DNA of 64,000 nt, taken from Actinobacillus porcinus. Lineage in GTDB: Bacteria; Pseudomonadota; Gammaproteobacteria; Enterobacterales; Pasteurellaceae. The stretch is from contig NZ_CABFKI010000008.1 of assembly GCF_901764995.1 (NCBI RefSeq), positions 1 to 64,000 on the forward strand, read 5' to 3'. The notes beneath the pieces were generated by a model that was not told where the DNA came from, made no database searches, and worked only from the letters and a program-made list of their open reading frames with translations. Both the position numbers and the translations under genes were made by a program. This document shows, one piece after another, positions 50,444-60,939 of this stretch. Within the stretch, counting starts at the first letter, position 1. The number at the start of each line of letters is the position of its first letter.

Positions 50444-51149
50444 TTTTCTTCTTTCTTTACCTTTTATGACCGAGTCCCGCGTGGACTTGGTCATTAGTGC
50501 TTTTTGGCCAATGGTTGAAGCGGCTTTTTTAGTCTCTATTCCATTGGCAATTTCGTCATTTATTATCGGGATGATTATTGCCGTAGGCGTTGCGTTAATT
50601 CGTATTACGCCGGTGAATGGTATTGTTCATCGCATTGCCTTGGTGTTGGTGAAAATCTATATATCCATTATCCGCGGCACCCCAATGTTAGTGCAAATTT
50701 CCGTGGTGTTTTACGGTTTGCCGGCTATTGGTATTTTTATCGATCCTATTCCTGCGGCAATTATTGGTTTTTCGCTCAATATTGGTGCTTATGGGTCGGA
50801 AACGGTTCGCGCAGCCATTTCTTCCGTTCCTAAAGGACAATGGGAAGCGGGCTATACCATAGGCATGAATTACCTTCAAACATTCCGCCGTATTATTGCA
50901 CCGCAAGCCTTTCGCGTAGCCGTTCCGCCATTAAGTAATACCTTCATTGGTTTATTTAAAGACACGTCATTAGCCTCGGTGGTTACGGTAACGGAAATGT
51001 TCCGCGTGGCACAACAAATGGCTAATATGTCCTACGATTTCTTGCCTGTTTATATTGAAGCAGGTTTAGTGTATTGGTGTTTCTGCTGGGTATTATTCTT
51101 TATTCAAGCACGAATTGAAAAACGAATGTCTCGTTTTGTAGCACACTAG
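50433..51149 (+). CDS. Amino-acid (probably cystine) ABC transporter permease
   Basis: A HisM-type inner-membrane permease of 238 aa if started at GTG 50433 (overlapping the binding-protein gene by 11 nt); a GTG at 50406 and an ATG at 50466 are alternatives. The EAA loop that contacts the ATPase is [19 protein letters not shown]. About five membrane segments are seen. It resembles HI1079. Confidence 0.88.
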   Translation: MLNNFLLSLPFMTESRVDLVISAFWPMVEAAFLVSIPLAISSFIIGMIIAVGVALIRITPVNGIVHRIALVLVKIYISIIRGTPMLVQISVVFYGLPAIGIFIDPIPAAIIGFSLNIGAYGSETVRAAISSVPKGQWEAGYTIGMNYLQTFRRIIAPQAFRVAVPPLSNTFIGLFKDTSLASVVTVTEMFRVAQQMANMSYDFLPVYIEAGLVYWCFCWVLFFIQARIEKRMSRFVAH

Positions 51150-51157
51150 GAGATCCG

Positions 51158-51907
51158 ATGATAAAAATTAAAAATATTCAGAAATCTTTTGGCGATAATA
51201 CGATTTTACGCGGCATTGATTTAGAGATTACCAAAGGCGAAGTAGTCGTTATTCTTGGGCCTTCGGGTTCGGGAAAAACCACTTTTTTACGTTGTTTAAA
51301 TGCGCTGGAAATGCCCGAACAAGGCACCATTGAATTTGATAATGCCAACGGATTACACATTGATTTTGGCGCAAAACCTACTAAAAAAGAGATTCTTGCC
51401 TTGCGCCGTAAATCAGGGATGGTGTTCCAAAATTACAATCTTTTTCCCCACAAAACTGCGTTGGAAAATGTGATGGAAGGCCCTGTTCAAGTTCAAGGTA
51501 AAGCCAAAGAACAAGCACGCCAAGAAGCATTAACATTACTCACCAAAGTTGGGCTCGCTGACAAAGCGGATCTCTATCCGTTCCAATTATCAGGCGGGCA
51601 ACAACAACGAGTCGGTATTGCCCGTGCCTTAGCATTACAACCGGAATTAATGCTCTTTGATGAACCCACTTCGGCGCTTGACCCTGAGTTAGTGCAAGAT
51701 GTATTAGACACCATGAAATCCCTTGCCAAAGAAGGCTGGACAATGGTGGTTGTGACCCACGAAATTAAATTTGCCCTTGATGTGGCGGATTTAGTGATTG
51801 TGATGGATGGTGGTGTGATTGTTGAACAAGGCTCACCACAACAATTATTCGATAATCCGCAACATGAACGTACCAAGGCTTTTTTACAGCGTTTGCGTTC
51901 TCATTGA
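51158..51907 (+). CDS. Amino-acid (probably cystine) ABC transporter ATPase
   Basis: A 249-aa ABC ATPase. Walker [16 protein letters not shown] is near residue 34, the signature [15 protein letters not shown] near 143, and Walker [15 protein letters not shown] near 165. It powers import by the preceding permease and binding protein and resembles HI1078 (TcyC/ArtP group). Substrate is inferred from family similarity only. A terminator follows. Confidence 0.9.
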   Translation: MIKIKNIQKSFGDNTILRGIDLEITKGEVVVILGPSGSGKTTFLRCLNALEMPEQGTIEFDNANGLHIDFGAKPTKKEILALRRKSGMVFQNYNLFPHKTALENVMEGPVQVQGKAKEQARQEALTLLTKVGLADKADLYPFQLSGGQQQRVGIARALALQPELMLFDEPTSALDPELVQDVLDTMKSLAKEGWTMVVVTHEIKFALDVADLVIVMDGGVIVEQGSPQQLFDNPQHERTKAFLQRLRSH

Positions 51908-51930
51908 AGCTATTAGCTGACTTAATAAAC

Positions 51931-51963
51931 AAAAAAGTGTGGTAAACTAACCGCACTTTTTTT
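51931..51963 (+). terminator. Terminator of the ABC operon
   Basis: AAAAAAGTGTGGT pairs with ACCGCACTTTTTT around AAACTA, followed by T. One arm is a perfect uptake signal, the other carries one transition that leaves a G.U pair. Confidence 0.8.
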
Positions 51964-51980
51964 ATGTTGGACAGAAAATA

Positions 51981-52394
51981 ATGACGGATAAATTAGACAT
52001 TACCCCATTAATTAACGCTACTCATCGCCTTGCTGAAGGGTTAACGCGTTATCAACAGGATATTTCTGATATTCAAATTCGCGATGGACTTATTCAACGT
52101 TTTGAATTTACTTATGAAGTCAGTCATAAAATGCTAAAGCGTTATTTAGAAGCGACTTCTGCCAATATGGAAGCCTTTGATGAAATGACTTTTCAAGATC
52201 TTATTCGAACAGGAAATGAACGAAATTTGTTGTTAGGAAATTGGCTTGATTGGCGACAATATCGGGAAATGCGAAGCAGAACCAGCCACACTTACGATGA
52301 AAATACCGCATTAGATGTTGTTGCGGGTATTCCAAAATTCTTAGAAGAAGTTCAGTATTTAGGCAATAAATTACTTTCTTTATTAAATGAATAA
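51981..52394 (+). CDS. HEPN-domain protein, HI0074-like toxin candidate
   Basis: A 137-aa all-helical HEPN protein of the HI0074 (nucleotidyltransferase substrate-binding) family. The RNase-type motif R-x4-H-x-Y is present as RSRTSHTY near residue 100, matching HEPN toxins of HEPN/MNT modules. The partner nucleotidyltransferase gene overlaps its 3' end by 8 nt. In characterised pairs the MNT protein AMPylates and silences the HEPN RNase; I infer the same here. Confidence 0.88.
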   Translation: MTDKLDITPLINATHRLAEGLTRYQQDISDIQIRDGLIQRFEFTYEVSHKMLKRYLEATSANMEAFDEMTFQDLIRTGNERNLLLGNWLDWRQYREMRSRTSHTYDENTALDVVAGIPKFLEEVQYLGNKLLSLLNE

Positions 52395-52686
52395 ATTAGC
52401 TATTACAGATGAAGAATTGAACATTGTTAAATCAATTCTGCAAACCGTGATCCCTCACTATCCAGTGTGGGCTTTTGGATCGCGTGTTAAAGGGACTGCA
52501 AAAAAATATTCAGATCTCGATTTAGCCATTATCACTGATACGCCTCTTTCTCTTGCGGAAAGTGCAGCTTTGCGAGAAGCATTTGCTGAATCAGATTTAA
52601 TTTGGAAAGTTGATGTGGTTGATTGGGCAACAACAAGTGAGACATTCAGAAAAATCATTCAATCTCATTATATTGAACTTCAATAA
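52387..52686 (+). CDS. Minimal nucleotidyltransferase, HI0073-like antitoxin candidate
   Basis: A 99-aa MNT-family protein. The nucleotidyltransferase motif is GSRVKG...SDLDLAI (Gly-Ser near residue 32, the D-x-D pair about residues 44-46), with a third acidic residue in WKVDVVDW. Overlap with the HEPN gene implies balanced production. It ends before a strong terminator. Confidence 0.88.
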   Translation: MNKLAITDEELNIVKSILQTVIPHYPVWAFGSRVKGTAKKYSDLDLAIITDTPLSLAESAALREAFAESDLIWKVDVVDWATTSETFRKIIQSHYIELQ

Positions 52687-52690
52687 GAGA

Positions 52691-52729
52691 AAAAAGTTGC
52701 TAAGACAAACAAATATTAGCAACTTTTTT
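52691..52729 (+). terminator. Terminator of the HEPN/MNT operon
   Basis: AAAAAGTTGCTAA and TTAGCAACTTTTT form a 13-bp stem with a 12-nt loop, ending in a T-run. Confidence 0.9.
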
Positions 52730-52741
52730 GTTTATTACACC

Positions 52742-52783
52742 TAGAACTGGGTTTTACAAACCTAGCATTGCTCGTGCTAAGTT
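52742..52783. repeat. Decayed copy of the two-hairpin palindromic unit
   Basis: 52759-52783 differs from the 21937-21961 hairpin at three positions: arms start AACCTAGCA and end TGCTAAGTT, and the loop region GCTCG is kept. A weak short hairpin (TAGAAC, loop TGG, GTTTTA) at 52742-52756 precedes it. It lies 12 nt after the ngt stop. Confidence 0.6.
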
Positions 52784-52795
52784 GAACCTAATCGA

Positions 52796-54703
52796 CTAAC
52801 GTTTCTTTTTTTTACCCGCGCTTTTTTGAGACTTGGTTTTCCGTTCTTCCCATTCCTTTAATTTTTGTAGGAAGATGCGTCCCATTGGTCTTGGATCGCC
52901 GGTGAATAACGTTTGCAATCCGTTGTTTTCAATAATATGACGGCGCAATGCAAGTCGTTCTTCGTGATTTTCTGCTAAACGAATCGCACGTTCCACATAT
53001 TCATCAACGGTATTGGCAATTAACCATTCCGGTAAACCAAGGCGTTTAAATAAGCCTTCGTCAATATGTTCATGTACTTCCGGGCCGGTTTTACAGATCC
53101 CCACTAAACCTAAGGTCACCATATCAATAATACCGTTGGTATTGCCAAATGGGAAAGGGTTCACCATCATATCGCAATTGTGCAAGATTTCTAAATATTG
53201 CTGATATGGGGTGTGCTGATGTGCGGTGGCATCATCGCCCAAATAAGATTTAATAAAACGTTCTACATAAGGGTGCGTCACACCGCTTGATTGTCCTAAG
53301 GCAAAATGGAAATGCACTTTCACTTTAGCTCGGTCGCGAATCACTTTTAATGCCTCCAAGAAATAAGGGTTTAATTTCATGGTGGTTGAAGCAATACCAA
53401 TATTGACCACTTCAGGATTTTCGCGCAATTTGTAGTTAACAGATTTTGGTGCTAACGCAGAAGGCACATAAGGTAACGCATCTTTAGGCAAACGCAATAA
53501 GGTTTCACTGAAACAGTCTTCAGAACCGACATAATCGTCTTCTACAACAACATACTCAATAAACGGAGAATGCGTGGTCGCCGGATGACCTAATGCCACC
53601 GCTTGAATTGGTGCAAGACGCGTATTGCTTAAGAAAATTGGTAATAAATCCATCCCAATAGATGGCATATATAAGATTGCTGCGTTGTTTTTCTCGCAAA
53701 TATCACGCACAAAATTCATACGATCTAGAATATGGTCGCCTTCCAATAAATGGAATTCATCAAAGACCTCTTGTCCCAACTGATCAACACTTGAATTACC
53801 TAAGCCAATTAAGTGGAAATGTTCGCGCGCGGCGATCATTGAGGTTGAGTGCGTGCGATAAATAGAATGGGCGGAATGGAAGTGCTCTAACACAACGACC
53901 ATTACAGGTTTGCCGTTATGGTAGCCAATCGTAGAGACATCGCGATCTTGCCAGCCAGATTCGACAATATGGCGGCGGATTACTTGGTTTAATGCATTTT
54001 TTACCCAATGTTTATTTGGGGCAATATCATAGCTACAATGCATATAAACATCGTGACTAATACTACTTGGTACGTTATTTAAGTTCTGAATTTGTGCTAA
54101 TTTTTCAGGGAACCATTGCAAAATTGCTGAGCGTTTTGCAAAGGCTTCTTTTGTGCCAATGAAGCGCGCTGATTGCAAGGCAAAACAAAGAGATGCACAA
54201 ATTTCGGGGCTAATTTGCCAAAGCGTATCTAAATTTAAAACAAGATTAGATTCCGGTAAGTAAAGAATACAGAATTTAACTAAACTTTCTTTTGTTCCGT
54301 CTAATTGCACATCCGCAGGATCATTGTTGGCGGCATTTAAATTATAGACTTGCAACACATGGTCAGCATTGATATAAGGCGATGAGGCAAAAATCATTGT
54401 TATCCAACGTTGGAATGAGAAGAAGCGTGTCGCACCACTATCAGAAATAATTAATTCTTTATCGCTGAATAAGGTGCTGATTGCCGTTGCCATACGTGTA
54501 CAAAAATATTTAACAAGATCATACTTTAACGTTGGTTCATTCAGTTGCGCAGGCATTGCAAATTCAATACCGTCAATGGCACCAAAATTGCTGTCTAATT
54601 TACCTAAAATTTCTAATAGCTCAACGCAGGCTTCTTCATAGTTTTTGGCAGCAACCGCTTGCTCAAAACGTTCTACATTAGGTTTCTTTTGCCCTTCAGT
54701 CAT
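52796..54703 (-). CDS. ngt: Cytoplasmic protein N-glucosyltransferase, HMW1C/NGT family (GT41)
   Basis: A 635-aa homologue of Haemophilus HMW1C and Actinobacillus pleuropneumoniae NGT, which transfer glucose from UDP-Glc to Asn in N-x-S/T of adhesins in the cytoplasm. The N-terminal helical domain starts PNVERFEQAVAAKNYEEACV. The GT-B part includes EHFHSAHSIYRTHSTSMIAA, ASTTMKLNPYFLEALK, and the nucleotide-sugar segment NPFPFGNTNGIIDMV, all strongly conserved. A Lys-rich tail (last ~15 residues) is extra. ATG 54703 (AAGGA 7 nt upstream) is chosen over 54748. It follows rimO by 16 nt; no adhesin gene is nearby. Confidence 0.95.
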   Translation of the reverse strand: MTEGQKKPNVERFEQAVAAKNYEEACVELLEILGKLDSNFGAIDGIEFAMPAQLNEPTLKYDLVKYFCTRMATAISTLFSDKELIISDSGATRFFSFQRWITMIFASSPYINADHVLQVYNLNAANNDPADVQLDGTKESLVKFCILYLPESNLVLNLDTLWQISPEICASLCFALQSARFIGTKEAFAKRSAILQWFPEKLAQIQNLNNVPSSISHDVYMHCSYDIAPNKHWVKNALNQVIRRHIVESGWQDRDVSTIGYHNGKPVMVVVLEHFHSAHSIYRTHSTSMIAAREHFHLIGLGNSSVDQLGQEVFDEFHLLEGDHILDRMNFVRDICEKNNAAILYMPSIGMDLLPIFLSNTRLAPIQAVALGHPATTHSPFIEYVVVEDDYVGSEDCFSETLLRLPKDALPYVPSALAPKSVNYKLRENPEVVNIGIASTTMKLNPYFLEALKVIRDRAKVKVHFHFALGQSSGVTHPYVERFIKSYLGDDATAHQHTPYQQYLEILHNCDMMVNPFPFGNTNGIIDMVTLGLVGICKTGPEVHEHIDEGLFKRLGLPEWLIANTVDEYVERAIRLAENHEERLALRRHIIENNGLQTLFTGDPRPMGRIFLQKLKEWEERKTKSQKSAGKKKKR

Positions 54704-54719
54704 CACATATTCCTTAATA

Positions 54720-56051
54720 TTAACAAGTTCCCCATAAATCATATTCATCGGCGTTGGTAATGGTTACATCCAAAACATCCCCAATTTTCACCGCGCTTTC
54801 ACTTAAATTATCCACATAAACCACACCATCAATTTCAGGGGCATCCGCCATTGAGCGACCAATGATGCCTTCTTCATCAATTTCGTCTACGATAACTTTC
54901 AGTGTTTTGCCCACTTTTTGTTGTAAACGTTGGGCAGAAATTTGTTGTTGTAATTCCATAAAACGTTGGAAACGTTCTTCTTTGATTTCTTCAGGCACTT
55001 GGTCTGCCATATCCGTTGCTTTGGCACCTTCAACCGGGCTGAATTTAAAGCAACCTACGCGATCAAGTTGTGCTTCTTGTAAGAAGTCCAACAGCATTTG
55101 GAAATCTTCTTCAGTTTCCCCCGGAAAGCCCACAATAAAGGTTGAACGTAAGGTTAACTCCGGGCAAATCTCACGCCATTTTTTAATACGTTCTAAGACA
55201 CGCTCTACGGAACCCGGGCGTTTCATCGCTTTCAAGATTTTCGGGCTGGCGTGCTGCAATGGAATGTCTAAATACGGCAAAATTTTTCCTTCCGCCATCA
55301 ATGGAATTAAATCATCCACATGCGGATAAGGATAAACATAATGCAAACGTACCCAAGCCCCTAGCGTTCCCAGCATTTGGCATAATGTAATTAAGTTATT
55401 TTTAATCGGCATTCCATTCCAGAAAACCGTTTTATTTTGTGCTTCTTTGCTTTGGTCAAGGGAATAGGCTGACGTATCTTGTGAAACCACTAATAGCTCT
55501 CGCACCCCGGAATCCACTAGACGTTTCGCTTCATCTAACACCTGTGTAATTGGGCGGCTGTCTAATTTTCCGCGCAAAGATGGGATGATACAGAATGTAC
55601 AATTGTGGTCGCAGCCTTCGGAAATTTTCAAATAGGCATAATGCTTCGGTGTTAATTTAATCCCTTGGCTCGGCACAAGGTTCACATAAGGATTGTATTC
55701 CGGTTTTGGCACGTATTTATGCACATGTTCCATCACCGCTTCATAAGAATGTGGTCCTGTAATCTCTAATACTTTAGGATGGACTTCGCGAATTTGATCT
55801 TCTTTGGCACCTAAGCAACCTGTTACCAACACCTTGCCATTGGCTTCCAAGGCTTCGCCAATTGCTTCCAGCGATTCTTGTACCGCGGAATCAATAAAGC
55901 CACAGGTATTTACAATCACTAAATCAGCGTTCTCATAAGTTGGAATAATATTGTAGCCATCGGTGCGTAACTCTGTCAGAATACGCTCTGAATCCACTAA
56001 GTTTTTGGGACAACCAAGACTTACAAAGCCAATGTTTGGAGTTTTAGACAT
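54720..56051 (-). CDS. rimO: Ribosomal protein S12 methylthiotransferase RimO
   Basis: A 443-aa radical-SAM enzyme that methylthiolates Asp88 of ribosomal protein S12 (E. coli length 441). The N-terminal UPF0004 domain starts [19 protein letters not shown], the radical SAM cluster motif is CDHNCTFC (CxxxCxxC), and a TRAM domain closes the protein. ATG 56051 matches family N-termini; the open frame extends to 56201 without support. It is the first gene of the rimO-ngt operon. Confidence 0.96.
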   Translation of the reverse strand: MSKTPNIGFVSLGCPKNLVDSERILTELRTDGYNIIPTYENADLVIVNTCGFIDSAVQESLEAIGEALEANGKVLVTGCLGAKEDQIREVHPKVLEITGPHSYEAVMEHVHKYVPKPEYNPYVNLVPSQGIKLTPKHYAYLKISEGCDHNCTFCIIPSLRGKLDSRPITQVLDEAKRLVDSGVRELLVVSQDTSAYSLDQSKEAQNKTVFWNGMPIKNNLITLCQMLGTLGAWVRLHYVYPYPHVDDLIPLMAEGKILPYLDIPLQHASPKILKAMKRPGSVERVLERIKKWREICPELTLRSTFIVGFPGETEEDFQMLLDFLQEAQLDRVGCFKFSPVEGAKATDMADQVPEEIKEERFQRFMELQQQISAQRLQQKVGKTLKVIVDEIDEEGIIGRSMADAPEIDGVVYVDNLSESAVKIGDVLDVTITNADEYDLWGTC

Positions 56052-56177
56052 AAATAGATATTTCCGGTAAATAATTTGGACGCATATTTTACCGAAGAAC
56101 CCTGAAAAAGGCGAATTTTTAGTGTAAAGGTTTTGTAAAGATTTTAATTGAGAAAATCTGCTTATTAAGGAGTATTT

Positions 56178-57980
56178 ATGGCAGCAGAAGGGGCAAATCA
56201 ACTGATTAATGTTGTAACCTTGTTAACCGCCGCGGTCATTGCCGTGCCGTTATTTAAACGCTTAGGTTTGGGATCTATTTTAGGGTATTTAGCCGCAGGA
56301 CTTGTTATTGGACCTTTTGGCTTGGGGGTCTTTACGGATCCCGAGGGCATTATTCATCTCGCTGAACTCGGTGTGGTAATGTTTCTATTTATTATCGGGC
56401 TTGAGATGAAACCTTCCCATATTTGGGGATTACGTAACCATATTTTCTGTTTAGGCGCATTTCAAATCGGGCTTTGTGCTTCTGCCTTAACAGGGCTTGC
56501 TATGGCATTTGGGTTTGATTGGCGCGTGGCGTTTGTCAGTGCCGCAGGCTTTGTGTTAACTTCAACAGCGATTGTGATGCAAGAGCTCAGCGATCGCGGT
56601 GATGTTGCCACCCCAAGGGGACAAAGTATTGTTTCCATTTTATTATTTGAAGACTTATTGATTGTGCCTTTACTGGCCATCGTCACTTTCTTATCGCCAA
56701 ACCACGTAGAATCCAGTGAGCCTTTATGGCAAAAAATTGCTTTGGCAGGGGGATCTATTGCGGTATTAGTGGCAGCAGGGCTTTGGCTATTAAATCCATT
56801 ATTTAAAATTCTCGCCAAAACCAAAAACCGAGAAGTGATGACGGCAGCCGCATTATTGGTAGTATTGGGTTCCGCTTTGCTAATGGAAGGCGGCGGTTTA
56901 TCCATGGCAATGGGGGCGTTTGTGGCCGGCGTATTGTTATCCGAATCAAGCTTCCGTCATCAACTTGAAGCAGACGTTGAGCCTTTCCGTGGCTTATTGC
57001 TAGGGTTGTTTTTCTTAGGGGTGGGCATGTCCCTAAACTTAACGGTGGTTATGGAAAACTGGGGTTTAATTATCGCAGGTGTGTTGAGCTTTATGTTGGT
57101 CAAAGCGCTCTGTATTTATATTGTGGCACGTGTTACGCGCACCAGCCATGCCAACGCCATTGATCGTATGATTATTATGGCGCAAGGTGGCGAATTTGCC
57201 TTCGTTCTCTTCGCAGCAGCTGCTGATAAAGGCGTGATTAGTGCCGAAGTGCAAGCCAATATGACCGCTATTGTGGTGCTATCAATGGTTTTAACGCCAG
57301 TTTTCATTATTTTGCACAAAAAATATCTCATCCCACATTTAACCCATACGCAAGAGCAAGCGGCTGATCATATTGAAGAACAACATCCAACGGTGCTAAT
57401 TGGTTTGGGGCGTTTTGGGCAAATTATCAATCAAATGCTCGTGATGACAGGATATCACCCAACTATTATTGATAAAGACGCGCATTTAATTGGCAATATG
57501 AAAAAACGTGGCATTAAAAGTTATTATGGCGATGCCACACGTCCTGAACTTTTACATGCTGCCGGCGTAGAACATGCGGAACTATTAATTGTGGCAATCG
57601 ATGATAAACATCAAGCCTTACATATCGTTGAATTAGCACGAAAAATGAATCCTCAAATTAAAATCATTGCACGTGCTTATGATCGCCTTGCGGTATTCGA
57701 TTTGTATAATGCCGGCGCAGATATTCAAGTGCGAGAAACCTTTGATTCCGCATTACGCGCAGGTAAAAAAGCCTTGCTTTCTTTAGGGATGGATATGGAC
57801 GTAGTGAATGAAATTACGGAAACCTATTTTGACAAAGACCGCCATTCTATCAAGGTAATGGCGGAAGTTTATGATCCGAAAATTGCGCCTTTTGAAAATG
57901 CAGAACTTACCAAAATTGCCTTGGAAGTGGATCAGGAATTAATGGCAGAAGTACAACAAATTATCAATAAAAAACATTAA
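56178..57980 (+). CDS. kefB: Glutathione-regulated potassium-efflux protein, KefB/KefC-like
   Basis: A 600-aa K+/H+ antiporter of the CPA2 family. The membrane domain (about 1-380) has [19 protein letters not shown] and the [21 protein letters not shown] loop region, seen here as [19 protein letters not shown]. The C-terminal RCK/KTN domain starts with the NAD-binding fold [16 protein letters not shown] (about 405). These proteins protect cells from electrophiles when glutathione adducts form. KefB versus KefC cannot be settled; no KefF/KefG partner is adjacent. It is divergent from rimO. Confidence 0.88.
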   Translation: MAAEGANQLINVVTLLTAAVIAVPLFKRLGLGSILGYLAAGLVIGPFGLGVFTDPEGIIHLAELGVVMFLFIIGLEMKPSHIWGLRNHIFCLGAFQIGLCASALTGLAMAFGFDWRVAFVSAAGFVLTSTAIVMQELSDRGDVATPRGQSIVSILLFEDLLIVPLLAIVTFLSPNHVESSEPLWQKIALAGGSIAVLVAAGLWLLNPLFKILAKTKNREVMTAAALLVVLGSALLMEGGGLSMAMGAFVAGVLLSESSFRHQLEADVEPFRGLLLGLFFLGVGMSLNLTVVMENWGLIIAGVLSFMLVKALCIYIVARVTRTSHANAIDRMIIMAQGGEFAFVLFAAAADKGVISAEVQANMTAIVVLSMVLTPVFIILHKKYLIPHLTHTQEQAADHIEEQHPTVLIGLGRFGQIINQMLVMTGYHPTIIDKDAHLIGNMKKRGIKSYYGDATRPELLHAAGVEHAELLIVAIDDKHQALHIVELARKMNPQIKIIARAYDRLAVFDLYNAGADIQVRETFDSALRAGKKALLSLGMDMDVVNEITETYFDKDRHSIKVMAEVYDPKIAPFENAELTKIALEVDQELMAEVQQIINKKH

Positions 57981-57987
57981 GAAAAAT

Positions 57988-58019
57988 AACCGCACTTTTA
58001 TCTTCTACGAAGTGCGGTT
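57988..58019. terminator. Bidirectional uptake-signal terminator
   Basis: AACCGCACTT and AAGTGCGGTT, both perfect uptake signals, pair around 12 nt between two convergent genes. Confidence 0.75.
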
Positions 58020-58040
58020 AACGTTTAGTTAGAGAAAAGT

Positions 58041-59756
58041 CTATTTCTGCATTAGCCTTACCACCACAGGAATTAACGCCAAATAAACCAGCTGTGCCGT
58101 CAGTCCTTCCATTGAAGCATAAAAGCCAATAGCGGTAATATTCGGTAGCCCGTCAATAATATGGCGTGGTAGCATTTGTGTCAGTTGCAAGGCTTGAATA
58201 CTGACCCCAAGGATTTTAAAGCCAAGCCCGTAAATCAAGACGGTCATCACTTTGAACAGATGATGGATCGGCAATTTGTGGGAAAAGCGTTGCATCGCCC
58301 ACGCCATTATCGCTAGCAAAATAAGGGCAGATAAAATCCCAAGCAAGAAATCTTGCATCGTCATTAACGGCAACATTCCTGCGTAAAATAAAATCGTTTC
58401 TGCCCCTTCTCGAAAGACCGATAAAAAACTCAACGCCAACATTGAGAATAAACTGCCCGTGGCAAGGGCTTGAGCGACCTGTTTATTGATAAAGTTCTGC
58501 CAGCCTTTGAGCGAAGCCTTGCTATGTAGCCACGCCCCGACAAAAAGCATCATCAAAACTGCCACAATTCCCACCGCACTTTCGAGAATTTCACGGTTTG
58601 TGCCGGCAGAAATCGCTGGGAAAAGTTGTTGTAAGGCAACTGCTCCGACAATACTTGCTACCACGCCCAGCCCTGCCCCCACATAAACCCAGCGTCTTGC
58701 TTGGGGTTGGTTGGCAACATTTAGGGTGGTGAGCAACGCCATAATAATCAGCAGAGCTTCCGTTCCTTCACGCAATAAAATCAACATTGCATCAACAATG
58801 CCATAGCTTGAAGCCAAATCAAGCCGTTGCAGATCGTCAAGCAAGGTTCTGAAATGCGACAGATTTTCCGCCTGATTGCCCTTCACCAAAATGATCGGCA
58901 AATCGCTTTCCACTCGATTATATAACGCACCGTCCCGTGTTCGCACTTCCCCTTCAAAGACCGCCCATTGCTGAATAAAGAGCGTAATGTCCGCTTGCCC
59001 TTGCGAAATTTGGTTTTCGCTAAAGGCTTGATAACTTTTTTCCAGCAACGCAATGCCGTCTTTCAATGTTGTAGGTGCGTCGGCTTGCACCGCTTGCGGT
59101 TGCAACTGGTTGCCCGATTTAAAATCCGCTAACGCATCGCCTAATTTGACCGCTTGTGTTTGCATTTCAGGGAAATTTGCCGGTTCAGACAACATCGCAA
59201 TACGCAGCAAGGTCATCGCTGTTTCAATCTGTCCATAATGCCCAAGACTGGTTTCTCGCACCACTTTTTCATTCAACGTCCAGGTTTGGTTAAAACGTTT
59301 ATAGGCTTGTTGAACCTCATCTAAATCCTGTTGTTGCGTTGCTTGCAACAGTTTTTGATAAACAGGCATCACTCGTTTGGCAAATTGCTGACGCTTCTGC
59401 TCGTAATCTACGGGGTTTTGTTCTTTCTCAAAGGCATAAAGGGCTTTGGAAAGCTGCTCAAAATGGGCTAAATCAGGTTGAGCAATCGCAATTTTTAGCG
59501 AAGAACTGACCGCTTGCCCTGCTTGCGATTGATGGCTTGGGATCGCTTCAAATTCTTGCTGTAAAGCGGTCAAATATGGCTGAGATTTTGCACTTTCCCC
59601 TTTTTTCACTTCCGCCATCGCATCGGATAAATGCACAAATAAGTGGCCGGTTTCCACCTTTGCATAAGCAACGCCCAGCGTTAAGCTGAGCGTAAATACA
59701 ACAAAAAAGCGGTTAAAGTTGTTCAAACAATGATTTACCCAAGTAATCATTTTCAT
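58041..59756 (-). CDS. efeU: FTR1-family iron permease EfeU with long periplasmic domain
   Basis: A 571-aa iron permease. The C-terminal membrane domain (about 315-570) has the two iron-binding motifs REGTEALLI and REGAETILF. An N-terminal signal-like helix (about 10-32) and a ~280-aa mostly helical periplasmic domain precede it; E. coli EfeU (about 276 aa) lacks these. ATG 59756 has AGGAG 6 nt upstream and overlaps the efeB 3' end by 44 nt, implying coupling. It is the last gene of efeOBU. Confidence 0.9.
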   Translation of the reverse strand: MKMITWVNHCLNNFNRFFVVFTLSLTLGVAYAKVETGHLFVHLSDAMAEVKKGESAKSQPYLTALQQEFEAIPSHQSQAGQAVSSSLKIAIAQPDLAHFEQLSKALYAFEKEQNPVDYEQKRQQFAKRVMPVYQKLLQATQQQDLDEVQQAYKRFNQTWTLNEKVVRETSLGHYGQIETAMTLLRIAMLSEPANFPEMQTQAVKLGDALADFKSGNQLQPQAVQADAPTTLKDGIALLEKSYQAFSENQISQGQADITLFIQQWAVFEGEVRTRDGALYNRVESDLPIILVKGNQAENLSHFRTLLDDLQRLDLASSYGIVDAMLILLREGTEALLIIMALLTTLNVANQPQARRWVYVGAGLGVVASIVGAVALQQLFPAISAGTNREILESAVGIVAVLMMLFVGAWLHSKASLKGWQNFINKQVAQALATGSLFSMLALSFLSVFREGAETILFYAGMLPLMTMQDFLLGILSALILLAIMAWAMQRFSHKLPIHHLFKVMTVLIYGLGFKILGVSIQALQLTQMLPRHIIDGLPNITAIGFYASMEGLTAQLVYLALIPVVVRLMQK

Positions 59757-60906
59757 CTTTAACTCCTGCAAAGCACGCAAATAATCCGCTACCGATATGG
59801 GTAATGTATTCGTTCATCTTGTCGATATTGCCAAGGCTGTTTTGAATGGTAATAAATTGTTGCGGATCTTTTTGGAACGAGATAAACAACAAACCTGCAT
59901 CAAACTGCCCTGTTTTCGGATCAACACCGCTGGCATAAGAGAAGGAACGTCTTAACATCTGTAACCCTGTCTTTTTCGCCAAATGCAAATGGGAAATTTC
60001 AGGGATAATCGGTTTACCTTTTTCATCTTTCTGCTCAAGATTAACCGTATCAAACTCCTGTTTTTTACCAATCGGCGCACCGCTATCCCGATGGCGGCCA
60101 AAGGTTTCTTCCTGCCCGTTAAGATTTGTGCGATCCCAAGTTTCCAAATGCATTTGAATACGGCGAGCGACTAAAAATGTACCGTTTTTCAACCAGTTAT
60201 CGTCCTGATACCAGACGGTTTCATCAAGAGCTTTGCCTTGCGGATTACCCGTACCGTCTTTAAAACCAAACAGATTGCGTGGCGTGTCGCCTCCTTCAAA
60301 GGAATTAAAACCGGCTTGGCTCCAACGCATCGTAATGTTCGCACGAGCAGCTCGCACCAAGTTACGCACGGCGTGGAATGCTACTTGCGGATCATCGGCA
60401 CAGGCTTGAATACAGATGTCGCCTCCCGTGTAATGCTCTTTGAGCTGATCACGCGGAAAGTGCGGTAGATCTTTAAGCTGTTTTGGCTTGAATTGAGCAA
60501 TGCCTAGCTTATCAAAGAAAGAAGCGGTAACACCAAAGGTTAGCGTGAGATTATACGGATTTAAGCTGTCTGCTTCGCCCGTATCGGTTGGCGGAATGTA
60601 GGCATTATCAGGATAGCTTTTTACATTCAGCCCCTGCGTTAATTTGGCACTATAATCCGTCCATATTTTAAACATCTCTTTGATTTTATTGAGATCGGTA
60701 GAATGCAGATCTAACACCATAAAGTAGATGTTTTTTTGTGCCGGCGTGGCAATGCCTTGTTGATGTGCTCCGTAAAATGGATAGATATTTTTAATTTTCG
60801 GTGTGGTACGTGGTTCTAGGGCAAAAGCAGGGCTCGCCATTACACCAGCCCCCACTAATGCCACTTGTTTAAGAAACACACGGCGATCAGTTAATTTTTC
60901 GCTCAT
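59713..60906 (-). CDS. efeB: Dye-decolorising heme peroxidase EfeB
   Basis: A 397-aa periplasmic DyP peroxidase of the EfeUOB system, thought to oxidise Fe2+ for uptake. The Tat signal has the twin arginine in TDRRVFLKQVALVGAG, with cleavage after SPAFA. The DyP GxxDG motif is GFKDGTGNP (about residue 215), and the proximal heme histidine is likely in EISHLHLAKKTG. It lies 33 nt after efeO and overlaps efeU. Confidence 0.93.
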   Translation of the reverse strand: MSEKLTDRRVFLKQVALVGAGVMASPAFALEPRTTPKIKNIYPFYGAHQQGIATPAQKNIYFMVLDLHSTDLNKIKEMFKIWTDYSAKLTQGLNVKSYPDNAYIPPTDTGEADSLNPYNLTLTFGVTASFFDKLGIAQFKPKQLKDLPHFPRDQLKEHYTGGDICIQACADDPQVAFHAVRNLVRAARANITMRWSQAGFNSFEGGDTPRNLFGFKDGTGNPQGKALDETVWYQDDNWLKNGTFLVARRIQMHLETWDRTNLNGQEETFGRHRDSGAPIGKKQEFDTVNLEQKDEKGKPIIPEISHLHLAKKTGLQMLRRSFSYASGVDPKTGQFDAGLLFISFQKDPQQFITIQNSLGNIDKMNEYITHIGSGLFACFAGVKDENDYLGKSLFEQL

Positions 60907-60939
60907 TGTTTATCCTTATTTACCCAAAAGAATACCCAT

